A stretch of DNA of 64,000 nt, taken from the NCBI GenBank assembly GCA_937860055.1, contig CALMBO010000029.1, forward strand, positions 186,001-250,000. Direction: 5' to 3'. Positions 62,322 to 64,000 of the stretch are shown here, piece by piece. The translations under genes and the position numbers were made by a program. The notes beneath the pieces were generated by a model. The model saw only the letters and a program-made list of their open reading frames with translations, ran no database searches and had not been told where the DNA came from. Position 1 is the first letter of the stretch, and every line of letters starts with the position of its first letter. The stretch comes from an uncultured Verrucomicrobiota bacterium. GTDB taxonomy: Bacteria > Verrucomicrobiota > Kiritimatiellia > CAIQIC01 > Lenti-01.

Positions 62322-64000
62322 GCCGAAGGAGCGTGGTTGGCCGGCGAATACTCCGGCACGATGTCCTTCAGGACCGCCTTGATCTTCGATGCGTCGAAGG
62401 TTCCGGCCGCCGCCGACAGGCGGGAAATCTGCTCGCGGATGCGGCGGTCGGGCTCCGCGGAATCCAGATCCATGCCGTTCCGCTTGAGCACCATGATCTT
62501 CTCGTGCGCGGTGGCCACGATGCCTTCGCCCTGCGTGATGAGCTCCTCGTAGAGCTTCTCGCCCGGACGCAGGCCGGTATACACGATCTGGATGTCCTGG
62601 TCGGGAACCTTGCCCGACAACCGGATCATGTCGCGCGCCATGTCCGCGATCTTCACGGGCGTCCCCATTTCCAGAATGAAGATTTCGCCGCCCTCCCCCA
62701 TCGCCCCCGCCTGCAGGATCAGCTGGCAGGCCTCGGGGATCATCATGAAATAGCGCGTCATTTCCGGATGCGTCACCGTCACGGGCCCGCCGGCCTGGAT
62801 CTGCTGCCGGAACAGCGGGATCACCGATCCCGAGGATCCCAGGACGTTCCCGAACCGGACGGCCATGAACCGGGTTTTGCCGGGCGCGCGGGACTGGAGC
62901 GCGATCTCGGCGACGCGCTTGCTGGCGCCCATCACGTTGGTCGGCCGGACCGCCTTGTCCGTCGAGACCTGCACGAAGCGCTCAACGCCGTACTCCTCCG
63001 CCACGTCCATCAGCGTCAGGCTGCCGGCCACGTTGTTGGCCACGCCTTCCCACGGATTGAGCTCGACCATCGGCACATGCTTGCACGCTGCGGCGTGGAA
63101 CACCGCATGGGGGCGGTACTTGTCGAAGACGTTCGCCATCAGCGCCCGGTCCTGCACCCGGCCCATCACGGTGCGCAGCGCGTCGAAGCGGTTCTCGATC
63201 AGCAGCTCCCGCTCGATCCGGTAGAGGTTGAACTCATTGGCCTCGATCAGCACCAGCGACGCGGGCTTGAACCGCAGGATCTGCCGGCACAGTTCCGAAC
63301 CGATGGATCCGCCGGCCCCCGTCACCGCCACGGTCTTTCCGGTCAGGCAGCGCCCGATCCCCGCGTAATCCAGCTGCACCGGCGGCCGCCCGAGGATATC
63401 CTCGTACTCCACCTCCCGGACGTCGTTCACCGTGACCTTGCCGTCGACCAGCAGCCCCAGCGAAGGCAGCGTCTTGAATGGCAGTCCGGAGGCCTTGCAG
63501 GCGCCCACGACCTGCCTCATCTCCTCGCCCACCACCGAGGGCATGGCGATCAGGATCTCGTCGGCCTGGAAGCGGTTCACGAAAAACAGCAGCTTGTGGA
63601 TCGGCCCGCGCACCGGCACTTCGAGAAGCGTCTGTCCGTGCTTGTGGGAGTCGTCGTCGATGCAGGCCACCACGTCGTAGCGGGATCGGGGATCCCCGTG
63701 GATTTCCCGGATGATGCTTGCCGCCGCATCTCCCGCCCCGATGATCAGGAGCCGCACGTGGCGGACCGGCAGGCTGTCGTCCTCCCCCCGGTCCCAGAAC
63801 TTGAGCAGCGAATGCTTGTTCGTGCCCACGATGCGGATGGCGATCCGGAATCCGCTGCAGAAGAACAGGGTGAAGATGCAGTCCGAGACGAACACCGCCC
63901 GGGAATACCCCATGAACTGCTGGCCGATGGTCAGCGCCGTCATCAGGGTCAACGTGGCCAGGATCGACGCCTTGGCCAGCCGGAGGGCGTCGGGAATGCT
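62318..64000 (-). CDS. Nucleoside-diphosphate sugar 4,6-dehydratase, CapD/WbpM/PglF type (5' end beyond window)
   Basis: The visible 560 residues run off the window edge. A membrane-associated N-terminal part and a CoA-binding-like domain (LLIIGAGDAAASIIREI) precede the dehydratase domain with the nucleotide loop TGAGGSIGSELCRQI and the catalytic region VSTDKAVRPTNVMGASKR. Such enzymes make UDP-4-keto-6-deoxy-amino sugars for capsule, O-antigen or protein glycans. The start is not in view. The stop overlaps the ScmE-like start. Confidence 0.92.
   Translation of the reverse strand, partial: SIPDALRLAKASILATLTLMTALTIGQQFMGYSRAVFVSDCIFTLFFCSGFRIAIRIVGTNKHSLLKFWDRGEDDSLPVRHVRLLIIGAGDAAASIIREIHGDPRSRYDVVACIDDDSHKHGQTLLEVPVRGPIHKLLFFVNRFQADEILIAMPSVVGEEMRQVVGACKASGLPFKTLPSLGLLVDGKVTVNDVREVEYEDILGRPPVQLDYAGIGRCLTGKTVAVTGAGGSIGSELCRQILRFKPASLVLIEANEFNLYRIERELLIENRFDALRTVMGRVQDRALMANVFDKYRPHAVFHAAACKHVPMVELNPWEGVANNVAGSLTLMDVAEEYGVERFVQVSTDKAVRPTNVMGASKRVAEIALQSRAPGKTRFMAVRFGNVLGSSGSVIPLFRQQIQAGGPVTVTHPEMTRYFMMIPEACQLILQAGAMGEGGEIFILEMGTPVKIADMARDMIRLSGKVPDQDIQIVYTGLRPGEKLYEELITQGEGIVATAHEKIMVLKRNGMDLDSAEPDRRIREQISRLSAAAGTFDASKIKAVLKDIVPEYSPANHAPSA

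Overview
The window is GC-rich bacterial chromosome with almost no intergenic space and many ATGA-type start/stop overlaps. It carries complete cell-shape genes (mreBCD, mrdA, rodA) and division/peptidoglycan genes (mraZ, rsmH, ftsL, ftsI, murE). Lol-type lipoprotein export genes, a predicted outer-membrane barrel and a lipoprotein indicate a Gram-negative envelope, and MurE has the DNPR motif of meso-diaminopimelate-adding enzymes. hypA, hypB and hypE point to [NiFe]-hydrogenase maturation and so to an anaerobic or H2-metabolising lifestyle. Very large secreted proteins built from MBG, SdrD-like, Calx-beta-like and discoidin-like repeats recall uncultured PVC bacteria (Kiritimatiellota/Verrucomicrobiota-like). 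That placement is a guess, because no rRNA or marker comparison was possible.

Layout. 0.1-5.2 kb: a 1687-aa secreted repeat protein. 5.4-6.4 kb: hypE. 6.5-13.6 kb: one leftward operon mreB-mreC-mreD-mrdA-rodA-rng, with tRNA-Ser(GCU) upstream. 13.9-18.5 kb: a MazG-like pyrophosphohydrolase, a small histone-fold-like protein, a PilT-family ATPase, a CodB-like permease and a lipoprotein. 18.5-24.1 kb: a short division operon mraZ-(unknown)-rsmH-ftsL-ftsI-murE, ending at murE, with MraZ-type repeats in its promoter. 24.2-25.5 kb: DnaA-box-like sites, then hypA-hypB. 25.5-31.1 kb: methyltransferase, MFS transporter, TPR protein and ComEC. 31.2-35.7 kb: a nucleotidyltransferase-like protein of unrecognised family, an atypical NagB-like protein, glmM and a left-handed beta-helix protein. 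36-39.3 kb: lolD, lolC/E, lysS. 39.5-41.3 kb: a secreted 177-aa protein and an outer-membrane barrel behind a near-consensus promoter.

41.4-64 kb is the most unusual part: a single leftward run that looks like a RiPP (ribosomally made, modified peptide) locus. In transcription order it holds a CapD/WbpM-like sugar dehydratase (cut by the window edge), a radical SAM/SPASM enzyme with a fused N-terminal PqqD-like domain, a tandem-PqqD protein, a second radical SAM/SPASM enzyme and an HPr-kinase-like P-loop protein. These are followed by a 4291-aa secreted protein containing a gingipain-type (C25) cysteine protease domain, a 121-aa Cys/Gly-rich candidate precursor, a SipW/Sec11-type S26 peptidase, an NTP_transf_5-like nucleotidyltransferase and an ABC exporter. 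The enzyme set matches what I know as the SynChlorMet (Scm) cassette combined with the PqqD/HprK-related/nucleotidyltransferase gene group. The giant protease-adhesin directly ahead of the precursor is, as far as I know, not a described part of such cassettes. The giant protein and the 1687-aa protein at the other end of the window share repeat modules and the same C-terminal domain.
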